Assembly: GCA_003013855.2 (NCBI GenBank)
Contig: ML058553.1
Location: forward strand, 62,001 to 126,000
Direction: 5' to 3'
Length of the DNA: 64,000 nt
Origin: Liriodendron chinense
Taxonomy: Eukaryota; Streptophyta; Magnoliopsida; Magnoliales; Magnoliaceae
In this document: in pieces, positions 10,338 to 21,147 of the stretch
How the letters are laid out: the number at the start of each line of letters is the position of its first letter
Position numbering within the stretch: position 1 is the first letter of the stretch
Notes under the pieces: model-generated
Seen by the model: only the letters and a program-made list of their open reading frames with translations
What the model was told of the DNA's origin: nothing
Database searches by the model: none
Position numbers and translations under genes: made by a program

Positions 10338-10693
10338 AGCATATCCAAAGCTCAAGTGGACCATATCACAAGAAACAGTGGGAATAATGATCTCCAACGT
10401 TGAAACCTTCCTAGGGCCCACAGTGATACTTATTTGTCATCCAACTTGTCGATAAGATCACATAGACACAGATGAAGGGAAAACACACATATCATCTTGT
10501 TCCAAAACTTCTGTGGCCTCTAAGAATTTTTCAATGTTAGACATTCAATTCACAGTGTTTCCTGTGATGTGGTCCACTCGAGATTTTGATATATTTAAAT
10601 TTTGGCTCAAGCCATAAAATTATATGGTAAAATGGATGCACGGAGTGGATTAAATACACAAACCACGTTGGCCCCACAGAGTTTACTCAGTAC

Positions 10694-10934
10694 GCAATCT
10701 GATTCGGCTCCTTAGTCCCAAGGCTTCCGCAGAGACAATAAATAAAGAGAGTGCAAAGGTCCTCTTGTCGAGTCCAATTTGATGATCTGGTCTAATAATG
10801 TTCGAAATTTTATTATTATTATTATTTTTTAATATCACCATCTATAGTGTGGGGTCCTCATGAAAGCTATTTTGAACAACTAAAGATGAGAAGGTATCCT
10901 TATGGCCCCACATAGAACTTGCTATGCGTTCCCT
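10694..10934. other. No gene; short ATT repeat
   Basis: Spacer with an ATT microsatellite at 10811-10829. No ORF or RNA gene supported. Confidence 0.5.
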
Positions 10935-11078
10935 TCACTCCTTGTAAAGAGTGAACCCGAACATAACCTGACCCGAACCTGACCGAAAGCACCCAAAGGT
11001 GCTGCTGGTGTGTCTTGAACCTGAGACCAGCTGGTTGATAAACTCGGACTCAACCAGCTGGGCTACAGGCTCGATAAG
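10935..11078 (-). mobile_element. tRNA-derived SINE
   Basis: On the minus strand the 5' end contains TAGCCCAGCTGG (plus 11054-11065), fitting the RNA polymerase III A box, followed about 35 bases later by GGTTCAAGAC (B box, plus about 11011-11020). The body continues with GGTTCGGGTCAGGTTATGTT. The head resembles a tRNA but has no clean acceptor stem, so this is a SINE rather than a functional tRNA gene. Target duplication not resolved. Confidence 0.6.
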
Positions 11079-11588
11079 CAGATAGGTGGGTCTAAAGATC
11101 CTTCAAAAAGTAAGTGGGGTCCAAGAAAGTAGGCTAGTTTCAAACGGAAGCTAGAATTATCTTTTACCCATGTTTAAAGAGCTGGATCTAATGCTAGTGG
11201 GTTCATGGAGAAAATCATGGGCAAGTGGATATAAGCTCCACATCACTGTGGGCCCCACACAACAAGTAGGCGCAGAATAAGCTAATTTTACAATCAAGAA
11301 TAAAAGGTAAGCAAGAACACTCTAAATCCAATATATTTAGAGAGCAAACATTTGAAGAGTGACTTAAAATCCAAGGAAACCCTTCATCATACATTTCCAT
11401 CTGATGTTGAAACAAAAAACGAAAATGTTTGGATGACGTTACAGAAATCCCTTTTAATATGAAAAAAGCGCACACAATGTTTGGATGAAGTTACAGAAGA
11501 ATATGGAAGGAGCAGCAGAGCAACCACACCACAATTTTATTTCTAAGTAATTTATTATAACAATGTTCGGAGGAGCAGCAGAGCAACA
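11079..11588. other. 3' flank of the B3 gene; no gene recognised
   Basis: Contains GCTCCACATCACTGTGGGCC, a word shared with the duplicated blocks near 18115, 45140 and 57380. The B3 3' UTR probably occupies the right part. An internal repeat ATGTTTGGATGA(C/A)GTTACAGAA occurs at about 11425 and 11478. Confidence 0.5.
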
Positions 11589-12047
11589 TTACTCGACCTC
11601 GATGAACAGAAACAACTCCCCATCATCTCCACTTCGTAATGCCCAAATGCAGATGGAATCCCCATCCTTTAATTCGTTCCTCTCCCCAACTTCCATCCAC
11701 TTCTTTTTTACCGCGTATTGCTTGATGCTTTTCCACCACTTGATGGCCACACGACACAGCTGAAGTGCCGGACCGACAGCCACGACTGGAAGGCCATCAT
11801 TAACATCATCCTGCATCAACGATGCCTCATTGCCCTTCAATATCTTCGGGATGAGCTCCTTCTCCATGAACTCTTTGTTGAGGAAGACACGACCTTGGTT
11901 AGGGTCGATGTCGGAGTTGGTGAGCTTCTTACGGAGAACGAGGGTGGGGATTCTGTGGTTTGTGGGGTTTCCACCATCCATCAGGGCTAGGAACTGAATC
12001 CAGGAGCTGGAGTTGAGGTCTGGATACCGGGGGCGATTTGTTTGCAT
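11589..12047 (-). CDS. B3 domain protein (DUF313-type), apparently complete, 152 aa
   Basis: B3 proteins of this plant group are nuclear DNA-binding proteins; the specific target is unknown. The domain covers about residues 36-150: LVLRKKLTNSDIDPNQGRVF (first strands), IPKILKGNEASL, DGLPVVAVG, CRVAIKWWKSIKQYAVKKKW, then NELKDGDSICIWAL and ELFLFIEVE. The start is the first in-frame ATG (12045-12047); a TATA box lies 72-80 bp upstream. The stop is TAA. It lacks the roughly 45-residue N-terminal segment (EVSRQELEKMEKENPKK) seen in the copies at 40191 and 50854, and is the most diverged paralogue in the window. No introns are needed. Whether it is expressed cannot be told. Confidence 0.75.
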   Translation of the reverse strand: MQTNRPRYPDLNSSSWIQFLALMDGGNPTNHRIPTLVLRKKLTNSDIDPNQGRVFLNKEFMEKELIPKILKGNEASLMQDDVNDGLPVVAVGPALQLCRVAIKWWKSIKQYAVKKKWMEVGERNELKDGDSICIWALRSGDDGELFLFIEVE

Positions 12048-12118
12048 CCTGAAATAGGAATAGGCTCGAGTTCCTCTCAATTCTATTGGGTTGGGTTTGG
12101 AAGTGAAGGGGGGTGGTG

Positions 12119-12127
12119 TTTATAAAG
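12119..12127 (-). promoter_or_regulatory. TATA box of the B3 gene at 11589
   Basis: CTTTATAAA on the minus strand, 72 bp or more upstream of the chosen ATG, which would give a 5' UTR of about 40 nt. The two best preserved B3 paralogues have TTTATAAA at a similar distance. Confidence 0.6.
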
Positions 12128-12187
12128 GAGGTATTGGATGATTGGGTCATGAAAAAGTAGAGACAGAGACCCAGAGTCGGGGAGAAA

Positions 12188-12219
12188 AAGAGAGAGAGGG
12201 AGAGAGAGAGAGAGAGAGC
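12188..12219. repeat. GA microsatellite
   Basis: GAGAGAG run upstream of the B3 promoter; on the minus strand it produces a spurious SLSLSL reading frame. Confidence 0.85.
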
Positions 12220-12299
12220 GCGGCGCCTTACGTGCATAAGGAACTGTCAATGTCTCCATGTTATTGTGGATTGTCTGCGGTGTCGGCAGAAAGTCACAT

Positions 12300-12734
12300 G
12301 CCACGTGTAACAAGGATGTGGAACTGACGTCTTAAGATTTGATTGACAACCTCTTCCTAAACCTAGTACTGTGAGAGATGAGGATGTTCGAGAAATCCCC
12401 AAAGTAGGCCCCACAAACAGGGAAAACCCACTAAAGTTTAACTAACAGCTAATTCACTCCCTGTAGTGTAGACTCCAGTTGATAGTTTTCCCCTGTTATT
12501 CGTCATATGTCTTCTTCTTCTTCTTTTTCTTTTTTCTTTTTTTTTTCTTTTTTTTTTTTTCTCTCTTTATCTTTCTTGACTTTTTTCGAGGTAAGAAAAA
12601 AAAAAAACTTAGGTTCTTTTGGCCCGCCTGTTAGATTAAATAGCGCCCGCCATCAAATAGGTTCAATCTTTCTCACATGTGAAGAATCCAACATCATTCT
12701 TATTCATGTACAGTTCTTTGCAGCACATTGTTTT
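12300..12734. other. B3 upstream region and T-rich low-complexity stretch
   Basis: 12507-12605 is dominated by TTC and T runs followed by an A run. No gene. The left part holds GCTAATTCACTCCCTG, a variant of the MITE terminal word. Confidence 0.5.
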
Positions 12735-13400
12735 TAATAAAAAGAATTTTATTAACAAAGGGAAAAACACAACTTCGAGCGGGCCTTTACTGAAAAGTAA
12801 GGGACCCGCCTATCATACTAGCCCATATACGAAAGATAAACAGGACCAGACTAACAGGGAGTGGATTAGGTACTACTTGAGCCCGTGCATAGCTCGGGAC
12901 ATGCTAGTACGTGGCGCGTCCATATTGGTGGAGAGAAGACGTGATAGCCTTGTGCCAGGCTTGCTAACGTGGCAAGTCTCTTCTAACAACAACGTACTCT
13001 CCACCAATACACACGTGTACGTGCCACGTAGAGCTTGTCCCGAGTTCTACACAGGCTTGGGTAGTACCTAATCTGCTCCCGACCTAACAACGAGCTAGGC
13101 TTAGCTGAGAAGAAACCCCTACTTGCCCTCCTACTGTTTCCTTTTACTCATGAGCATGCCCAAACCTGTATAATCTAAGAATAGAGGCCCCCGAATCGGC
13201 CTCGGGAGCTTTGCACGACTATAGTAGATCTTACTTGGGAGCCTGTCGCTAGCAAGCTTCGCTTGAAGTTCTTTGCAGCACATGTGACAGCACGGAATAC
13301 ATACAAGAAATGCTGGCCGTACATCAAGGTAGGTCGCCATGTGAGTATGCGCAGGGTAATCAGTAAGGCTAGTTCACCAACTGAAATCTGTCCTTGTTTT
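12735..13400 (-). pseudogene. LINE 3' end with C-terminal ORF remnant
   Basis: Minus-strand ORF from about 13340 to 13131 reads LPSKIYYSRAKLPRPIRGPL then FLDYTGLGML, matching the C-terminal tail of the LINE copies at 6578 and 19103 (LP..VRG.L.LD..GL). The 3' end at about 12735-12765 is the A/T tail reversed (TAATAAAATTC). A 224-bp MITE (12857-13080) is inserted in its 3' UTR. The RNase H body upstream is too decayed to read. Confidence 0.6.
12857..13080. mobile_element. Fold-back MITE with ~80-bp terminal inverted repeats
   Basis: Left end GGGAGTGGATTAGGTACTAC, right end GTAGTACCTAATCTGCTCCC; the reverse complements match over about 80 bp with scattered mismatches, through ACGTGGC and ATTGGTGGAGAG. 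Flanks GACTAACA (to 12856) and GACCTAACA (13081-13089) look like a 9-bp target duplication with one lost base. The GGGAG(C/T)GGATTAGGT end is shared with the larger MITEs in this window. Confidence 0.75.
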
Positions 13401-13499
13401 CTCTTTCTATAGGCCACTGGTAAGTTAACCAAGCTTAATTTGGTGCAGAGAATGACGATAATGGGCATTATCAGATGAATTGAACAGAGCTTGCACAAT

Positions 13500-15344
13500 T
13501 ATAATATATTAGGTTGTATTACCACTGTGCCACCTGTTGATCTCACACACCCTTATTACTCTCACTATACCTTTTAGCATTATCGTAATTTCCTGATTAC
13601 AATCTTTCATTGTCGTATTAAACCGACTTATGCCTGAGGGACTGTTCTCATCCGTGTGTCTCAACAAGGCATCTTTCTCTCAAAATACCCAAACATCTCT
13701 CTCCTTCTCTCTTCTAGCGATCCAAGGAAAATCCTAGCCCTTTAGATCCACAGCCCACGGTTACGAATAAAACGAAGACCAGCCAGTCCAAATTCAAACA
13801 AAAGTAGTCCAAAGATCAAGGGATTATCATCTTTCAACCTGGAAGATTTTTTTACCATCCCCCGTAAAATTAGGCTCACTTAGAAAGACAGTCTGGATCT
13901 GCAAACCAACAATCGGTCTCACATGTGCAGAATCATATGCAACATCTGAGCCGTTGTTCATCGGATAATCCAACGGTAAAACAGACCTGGGCCAAAAAAT
14001 TTATGCTGATCCACTCGTAATGTGGGCAACAAATGTAGTAAAATCTGGGAAATTAGAAAATTTTGAATTATAGTACGTTTTCCTTGTGCCCCACCTAATA
14101 AACAGCTTTCAACTCACCATACGTGTGACACTTTAGCTCGTCTAGGTCGCTCCTTTAGGTTGCTTGCACATGTGCAGGCAAGCCTCCTTTGAGGGAATCA
14201 ACGGTGGACGGCTCTCTCCCAACTGCTTCCTTCGGTGGTACTCACGGTGAGCTTGAATTTTTGGCACTGGGATAACATGGGATTACACATCTAATGGTCG
14301 GAGTTGATCTCACATAAATATGATGATGAACCCATAAAAAAAATTAATGAAGCGTGAATCTATGTTTTTTAACTATTGGGCCTGTTTTTTATGGTTGGGG
14401 GCCTAATCCTTGATTCCACCGGCCCCAAAAGAAATTCACAATTGTCATGTGATCCAACCATAGGCCTTTAGCCAGACAATTAGACTGATATGTGATTCAG
14501 GTTAGCCATATCAAATTGGAAGAGATACTCCCGTTCTTGATTTTTACATGACCCACTGCGATAGTAATATGAAATCCCTCCAACCATTGAATGCCACACC
14601 AGAATGTAGGCCTGAATCTCAAACATCAGGCCCATCCCTGATTCAGGTGGGCCATAAAAAGGGAAAAGGTTTGGAGGTTGAGGGTTGCCCTATACACCGT
14701 TACCAATCGTGTGGTTCATATGAATCAAGGATGGGGCTGATTTTTGAGATATGAGCCTAACATGTGCAGATGCACATCTTTGTTGGGATAGATTTCACAT
14801 AAACATCAAGGTGGGGACAATTTGAGCTGCCGACCCCCTTTGCTCCCATAGTAGAACCAAACTTCCATTGAAACCTTTTTGAAAAAGGTACCAGATAGTA
14901 AATATCCCTTAATTATTCTTGGGAGTTTTTCATATGGCTGCCTGGATTTTGGAGCTATGGACCAAAAACTTCTTACTTTAAAACTATTTTCCAAAACCCA
15001 TCTGCCTATTGTATCCACCTATTTATATACCTCATGCAGCTTCTTACACTAATAGAACTTTAACAGAGGAATCTGTTAATTGCAGAAAAGTCAGTTTTGT
15101 CCTTGGTTGTCCGCAAATATCACTGTTTTGCTGCAGGAAAGTTTCAACCGTGGGCATCATTATCCCCACCGTTTCCTGTGGTGTGTTCCCCAGCAATTAA
15201 CTTGAGCTTCAAATATGCTTCGGTTTTAGGCTTATAGCTAAAATGAGCTAGCAAAATAGATAGAAGGCTTGGATATAAAATACGTGGTCCCCAGCACCAC
15301 CTAGCTGGACGTAATGGCGACCACATTCTCCTAGGGCTGCCCAT
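13500..15344. other. Non-coding region, ~1.8 kb, no gene recognised
   Basis: Contains diverged duplicated non-coding sequence: ATATGCAACATCTGAGCCGT and TCATCGGATAATCCAACGGT near 13930-13980 recur at 15800-15860, 17405-17450 and 43440-43490. GATTACACATCTAATGGTCG near 14281 recurs near 48910. No ORF has coding character. Confidence 0.5.
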
Positions 15345-15612
15345 ACATGGGGCCCACCTGATGTTGATGTTTATGAGAAATTCACCATGGTCATTTGTTT
15401 TTCCTTCTCATTCAAGGATATGGGCCCAAAAATTATTCCGATCCAAGTCTCAGGTGTTGCAGGACCGGAAACAATGGGATTTTACAACACCATTGAAACA
15501 ACTTGGGGCTTCCGTGGTGCATACTTTGAGCTTTGGATCTGCCTACTTTTTGGGTTCACATGCTAAAATGAGCTGGAAAAACAGATGGACACAATGGATT
15601 TCGCACAAAATC
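15345..15612. mobile_element. Short GGGCCC-type MITE variant
   Basis: Left GGGGCCCACCTGATGTTGAT, then ATGAGAAATTCACC, ATGGGCCCAAAAATTATTCC, and the mirror half TTTGGATCTGCCTAC, ATGAGCTGGAAAAACAGATG, ending TTTCGCACAAAATCCATG. A shorter core than the other copies; a similar short form lies at 39105-39335. Confidence 0.6.
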
Positions 15613-16167
15613 CATGTAAGTGACACCCAAGAATAAAAGCTGAGAAGCCCAATTTGGTTGGTTAAGAATATAATACAGCATCGTCACGACAGCTGAAAAA
15701 TGGTTCCATCAAGAGCATGATGCCTGGTAGATTTTTTAACCATTCCCTATCAAACACTTAGACAGATGGTATAGATCTCCAAACGAACAATCAGTCCCAC
15801 ATGTGCAGAAACCTGTGCAGTTGATGGGTTCATTGAATGATCCAAACGGTAGAAGTGAACTAGAACAAAAAATTTAGGTTGATCCACCTGTAATGTGGGC
15901 AGAATATGTAGGAAAGTCCAAGAAAGATATCAAGAGGAGATGGACATTTTTGTGTCTTCAATTCCTCACGGTAGTGACCTTATGAACAATTTGGATGGCA
16001 TAAAAGCATCACAGCGGACTCTAGGAAGGCTTCAACGGTGGGCATTTCCCTCCCCAACTTTTCCAGTCATGTGACCTACTTGAGTTTTAGAATTGCCTCA
16101 TTTTTTGGCTCATTTCCTAACAGGAGTTGGCATTGTTATATCCACTCCTTTTATCTGTTTTACACAA

Positions 16168-16615
16168 TCCTAGCTAGCTCGGTTAACTCGTTCGACTCGG
16201 CTCGAATAAGCTCAATTCCACTCGGATCAAAAGATAAGTCCTTGCTGAGCTGAGCCTAGCTAATTTTTTGACCTCAGAAATAATTTTGAGCCGAGTTTGA
16301 GCTGACCTGAGCTCAACTCAGCTCGGCTCAAAACTCAGCTTGAATTTGGCTTGGTTCAACTCATCCCAATATTGCATTCGAGCGCCCTAATTTGTTTTTT
16401 TTTCTTTAGCTGATCTGAACTCGACTCGAAAGCTCGAACTCAAAATTAGCTTGAACTTGGCTTGAGCTGGCCCGAACTGCTGACCAAATCGAGCTGAGCT
16501 GGACAACTAAGCTGGATGATGAGTTGAGCCAAGCTAGGGTTGGCTGCTGGCAGAACCCAGCCAAGCTGTGCCAAGCTGTGCTAAACACGACTCAGTTCTC
16601 ATGTACAGCTCTTAG
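16168..16615. repeat. Degenerate GAGCT/CTCGG-rich repeat
   Basis: Dense irregular repetition of GAGCTGAGC, CTCGGCTCGA, AGCTTGAACTTGGC and variants on both strands. It resembles a decayed fold-back transposon interior known from many plants. No coding capacity. Confidence 0.5.
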
Positions 16616-16677
16616 TATGACCCAAGCATGAGACTGATCCAAATCTGGAGTAAAACACCTCACGAAAGTCGACTATA

Positions 16678-17103
16678 AGGCCTACCATGATGTACGTGTC
16701 TTTTATCTACACTGTTGATCGGCCGTTTCACCATATCATTTGAGGGTATGAGCACAAAAAATTCAGCGGATCCAAATCTTAGGTGGATCACACTATAGGA
16801 AATAGTGGTGATTGACCATTAAAAGCCTTTCTGAGGGCCATAAAAGTTTTGGATCAATCTGATATTTACGAAGTCAATTCATTCATGGCTTTATCACTTA
16901 TCAAGAGGTTGGATGGCAGACAAACAATCCGATGGCACCCAAGAAATTTTAACGGTGGGTATTCAATCACCACCGTTTCCTGTGGTGTAGTCCGGTACTT
17001 GATATTTGGATCAGCTGCCTGTTTGATCTCATACCTTAAAATAATCTGGTGAAACAGATGGACGGTGTGGATACAAGAAAAATACATCACGGTGGGCCCC
17101 ACA
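16678..17103. mobile_element. GGGCCC-type fold-back MITE, full length
   Basis: Left AGGCCTACCATGATGTACG, right ATACATCACGGTGGGCCCCAC. Core complete, with GGATCACACTATAGGAAATAG, GGTTGGATGGCAGACAAAC and CACCACCGTTTCCTGTGGTG. Lies inside block A. Confidence 0.8.
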
Positions 17104-18779
17104 GTCTAGGATCCACCAAGACCGTGTTGGTTTTGGCTCATGCCCAAAAATAGGGCGCAGATGGATAGATTCCTGCAGCCGGGCAGTGCAGTGAATTTCC
17201 CAGCTGCAAAATCACGAATTGGGGATTCCAAGTCCAAAGCAGCAGCACAGACTTAGCTTTTAACGATCTAATCCCATCGAAGTTAACGGAAGGCGTGTCA
17301 TCAACGAGATAACCAAATGAAACGAGACAAAATTCCAAATTTCTGATGAAAGAATGCTTCGCAGATCGATGCTCATTTTCCAGTGCCCTACTCATCCCAA
17401 AGTAGCAATCATATGCAAGATCTGAACCGTTCATCGGATAATCCAAACGGGTAAAAATTACCTAGATCAAAATTTTTAAGCTATTCCTCTTGTAATGTGG
17501 GCTAATATGTAGAAAAGCCCCGGGAAGTTACAAAATAAAATAAGATGGTCCACATTCAACATATATGTGTGTGACCCTCTTGATAATTAGACCCCCTAAA
17601 AATTCTGAATTATAAAACGTTTTCCTTGGGGCCACCTGATAAACAGATTTTAACTCACACACGTGCGCCACTTTGGCTCGTTTAGGTCTCTCCTTTATGG
17701 CACTTGCAGATACGTGTGGAGCATAAGATTGTTCCATTACTATGTGTGGGGCCCACCGTGGTGTACGGAACACATCCAATCCGTCCATAAGGTGAGCCCC
17801 TCTAATTTGAAACCATATATTGGGAAAATCAGGCTGATCCAATGGGTCCCACTACAGGTTGATTCAATGGATTGTGTTTTCTTTCCACCGTGTTTTGTTA
17901 TATATATACCATCCAATCCGTTCACAAGATCCAAACCACCAGCATGAATGGCCACTAAAAATGTCAATCTATTGAAAATAAAAATAAAAACCAGTTTGCC
18001 ATATATACCACATGATTTTAGAGGCTTTTAATCATTATTTTACAAAATGTGGCCCATCTTATTTTTGTTTCCCTAGAGAAAATTATGGACGGCCAGTAAT
18101 TTCTGGAATGGACCTAAGCACCACATCACGGTGGACCCCACACAAGTAGTTGCAAAATAAGCTACTTCCCCATCATCTTTATTGGACCGTTGACACAATC
18201 ATATCCCACAGTCCTATTTCATCGAATAAGTTCCAATTGATCAACGTTTGGGATTGCTCCATATGCCTGATTTTCGGGATTGTTCCAATCTAGGTGGGGT
18301 TTAATTTGAGACAATGGATTGCAAAAGCACGATTTATGAGTGCCTGTGCATCAAGCATCACATTCTTTCCGAGTATGAAATATAACTCCCTATCCTCCCC
18401 CACTTTACTTCACCTGGAGAGAGAGTTCTCTGTATATTGCTCGTAAAATCCTTAAACCCCCATCTTGATATCGATTTCCATTTCAATCCCCCCAAATGAC
18501 GGTTTTCTCTTTAGTTTGGCGGATTCAGATCATCTTCAGGTGAAATTCTCAACACTTTCCATCCATTTTCGTTTTTGACTTTCTAATTCCATTATTTTCT
18601 GAAATCGTGATCCATTTGCGATTTGGTGTACATCCAAACGGTGCATAACATTATCAGAACTTACTTTTATCGCTATCTTTCTATTATTACCAGAAATCAA
18701 TGGAAGTAAGGTCTGTTTGCTGTTATTTTGAAACTTCTTTGGCTAGATTATTGTGTGAGTTTGCTACACTAGAAGGGAG

Positions 18780-18960
18780 CAATAGCTGCACGTCCACAGT
18801 ACATGTGGCATACGTGTATTGATCGGAACTGTCGAATGGTTGGTTCCAGAGTGGTTTTAGGATAGAGCAAAAATTGACATGGATCGAATGATTGTTCTGA
18901 TTGTTGCCCATCAAACGAATGGCTATAAATTCAACAGGCATTATCGAATGGTTGGAATCA
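18780..18960. repeat. Dispersed repeat shared with 62345-62490
   Basis: Shares CATGTGGCATACGTGT, GATCGGAACTGTCGAATGG, GGTTCCAGAGTGG and TTTAGGATAGAGCAA (with substitutions) with the segment at 62345-62490. Non-coding; family unknown. Confidence 0.55.
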
Positions 18961-18984
18961 CCTGATCAGTGTGACTTTTTTTTG

Positions 18985-19766
18985 GCTGTCGCTCCAAGGG
19001 GGAGGTGGAGGCGTGTGCAGACATCACTAAGGGCACCTAATCTTCGCATTCCATCACTACTATGGGGTAACGACAAATACTATAGCTGAGGCAAAAGCTT
19101 CTTTGGAAGGCCTTAAAATGTGCAGGCAGCTCAATCTCATGAACATTAACATTGAGTCAGATTCTAAAGTGGTTATTGATGCCATCCAAAAATTTCCCCA
19201 TGCCACCCCTTGGAAGATATGGTATACCGTCATAGAGATTAGGAAATTGCTGAAGACAACCAACTTCTCTATTTCGCATGTGTTTAGAGAAAGTTACTCA
19301 GTCGTCGACAGATTAGCACGCCTGGGGCACAGCGGAACTGAAGACAAACACTACTCTAGACGAGCTGACCTCCCATTGGAAGTGAGAGGCGCCCTTTCAT
19401 TAGATGGGGCAGGGCTACGTAATATTGGATGCAGATAGGCAGCAGGGTGGCAAGTTGGGCCCTTAGGAGATGGGATTTCTTTGAGGGCATATGACTATGG
19501 GCAACATAGTCTTCCCTTTTCGTCCCTCTATCTGATCAATACGGCGGCCCTTGTTCTGGCCAGATTTGGTCTTCCTAATTATGGTGCAGCTTCAGTTTTA
19601 GAAGCCTTTTACCGATTAGGGGTCAGCTATTTGGGTGGCTACTAAGGCAATTTGGTGCTGTATGTTTGTGCGCTGTTTTGTATGATGTTATGAAAGTTGA
19701 AGTTGTTGTAGTTTGATTGGTTAGAAACTTAAAAAATAAAAAATAAAAAATAAAAAATAAAAAATT
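18985..19766 (+). pseudogene. 5'-truncated LINE with RNase H C-terminal half
   Basis: From about 19060 the frame reads TNTIAEAKASLEGLKMC (second RNase H motif), INIESDSKVVIDAIQ (third), HVFRESYSVVDRLARLG (fourth, with VVD for the usual VAD), then LPLEVRGALSLDGAGLR and a TAG at 19436-19438. The first motif (DGS) has been lost. The 3' UTR ends in five TAAAAAA-like units (19727-19766). The flanks show no convincing target duplication. Confidence 0.75.
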
Positions 19767-20174
19767 GGGACCGCAATTTTTCAATGATCTGGATTATTGT
19801 TCATATATGCCAATATGCTTTTATGCATGTACATCAATTCAGACCATCCAAATCTGGGGCATCATTGTTGGAGCATAGCACAAAATTCATCCTTACCCAG
19901 TAATCCTAGCTAATCTCATTGGTGACCAGCAAGGGGAAGAATAAAAAGTAAATGGCGATAGGTCTAAATTCGATGGAAGAAATCAGATTCTAAAGATACC
20001 CTAGTCAGGCTGTGCTCCATTCACAAGTCAGCCCATGATTTGGACGGTTTGCATTAGGATCAATGTGGTGTGGATGTTTTATTTCCTCTTAGTGTAGGAA
20101 ACTCACACGGCAGTCTAGCCCATTTTCTTTGTTTCATTTAAATGAATGGCATGAATCTCAAGAATTGGATGCGC
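19767..20174. other. No gene recognised
   Basis: Non-coding spacer between a LINE and a solo LTR; no repeat family identified. Confidence 0.45.
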
Positions 20175-21147
20175 GATGTAGAAAGGGTCGCAGACACATT
20201 CATGGCTCGGATGGACCAGAGGAAGGAGCCTAAGAGAGGACAACTGAAATCAACATATAGTTCGATCGATCAACCAATCTAATCATATCAAAATTGAACC
20301 AGAAAATTCAGATTGGTCATTGGACACTTTTGGGGTGTTTCGATTGACCATCGATCGAAATTACTCTGGAAATTCCCGTTTGATCTCTAGACACTTTTGA
20401 GGCTTTTCAGTCGATTAACCGAATTGATCGATCGACCAATCGGTCGCCCGAAAGCTCAAGTCGGTCAACCGACCATGATCAATAGATGATGGAAGTTTTA
20501 CGCGGCTTTTAGTTTTGTTTCCTTATTTTCTTAGTAGCTTTTTAATTATGATTTAGGGTTTTCTTAGATTATTTAAACACTTTTTAGATTATTATTTTTA
20601 ATAAACAGGAGAAACTAAATACATCCGAGCGGTTTCCCACAAAAAATCAAGAGCACACCTATCATATGAGCACATATACAAACAACACCCCTACCCTCAG
20701 CTCGTATAGCATGACCAAACCTAACAAGAAAACTATGAGAAGCCATTAGGTATAGGCTATGGCCTCCCAAATATTGCCTAGCCCTGCCCGGTTTAGAAGC
20801 ATCTCACCATGAATGGAAGTGGGGAGCTCACCAATGGATTCATAAATTAAACTTGTTAGTTTGGGCTTCGTTGCCTAGCCGAGCTAGCCCATCAGCAACT
20901 CCATTTGCTTCCCTAGAAATATAAATGATAGAAATCTGAGCTTCTCTCTTGAGGGTTGCAACCCAAGTCCACCAATACCACAAGTTCTCTTTTATTATTC
21001 AATCAAATTACCCAACTTTTGTCATTTTTTTTCTCTCATAAATTTGACAAAGCTCTTGTGGATCAATTCAAGAGTGCCTTGTAGATTCACGGTAGTTATC
21101 ACTTGAGGAAGGTGGTGGTCGACCTCATCACGTCCCTTCCTAGGTCA
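20175..21147 (+). mobile_element. Solo Gypsy LTR, split by a LINE
   Basis: Starts CGATGTAGAAAGGGTCGCAG (TGATGTAG family with the first T changed), encodes FMARMDQRK in the first 70 bp, and ends CTTCCTAGGTCA. The flanks ATGCG (20170-20174) and ATGGG (21148-21152) match at four of five. The LTR is interrupted by a minus-strand LINE at about 20600-20998; without it the LTR would be about 570 bp. The U3 region contains several CGATCGACCAATCGGTCG-type words. Confidence 0.7.
20600..20998 (-). pseudogene. LINE 3' end with RNase H last motif, inside a solo LTR
   Basis: Minus-strand frame near 20900 reads REANGVADGLARLGNEAQT, the last RNase H motif of plant L1, then a stop. The 3' UTR runs to about 20600 and ends in a reversed A/T tail (TTATTAAAAATAATAATC). 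It is flanked by LTR sequence on both sides, with a short ATTATT repeat at each junction. Confidence 0.7.

Larger units (their letters stand above)
9032..10693. mobile_element. GGGCCC-type MITE with 17-bp exact terminal repeat, split by a LINE
   Basis: The outermost 17 bases GTACTGAGTAAACTCTG (9032-9048) recur as exact reverse complement at 10677-10693. Inside are the usual termini GGGCCCACCTTTAATG and CACAAACCACGTTGGCCCC. A LINE inserted at 9150-10337 divides the left arm. Without the LINE the MITE would be about 460 bp. Confidence 0.75.
15600..18770. repeat. Segmental duplicate block A
   Basis: Shares order with block B (43160-45760) and block C (52930-54146 plus 57043-58190): AAGTGACACCCAAGAATAAA, AGCATGATGCCTGGTAGATT, a MITE, GCAGATGGATAGATTCCTGC, AATGGATTGTGTTTTCTTTC, CCACATCACGGTGGACCCCA, GATCAACGTTTGGGATTG, then a unique tail with GCGGATTCAGATCATCTTCAG, GATTTGGTGTACATCCAAACG and GAGTTTGCTACACT. 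No reading frame is conserved across the three blocks. The tail has UTR/intron-like composition and a candidate splice donor (CAG|GTGAAATT near 18540). Confidence 0.65.

Noticed and set aside
10990..11075. tRNA gene
   Set aside because: A and B boxes are good but no acceptor stem pairing or CCA-proximal structure is convincing, and a SINE body follows.
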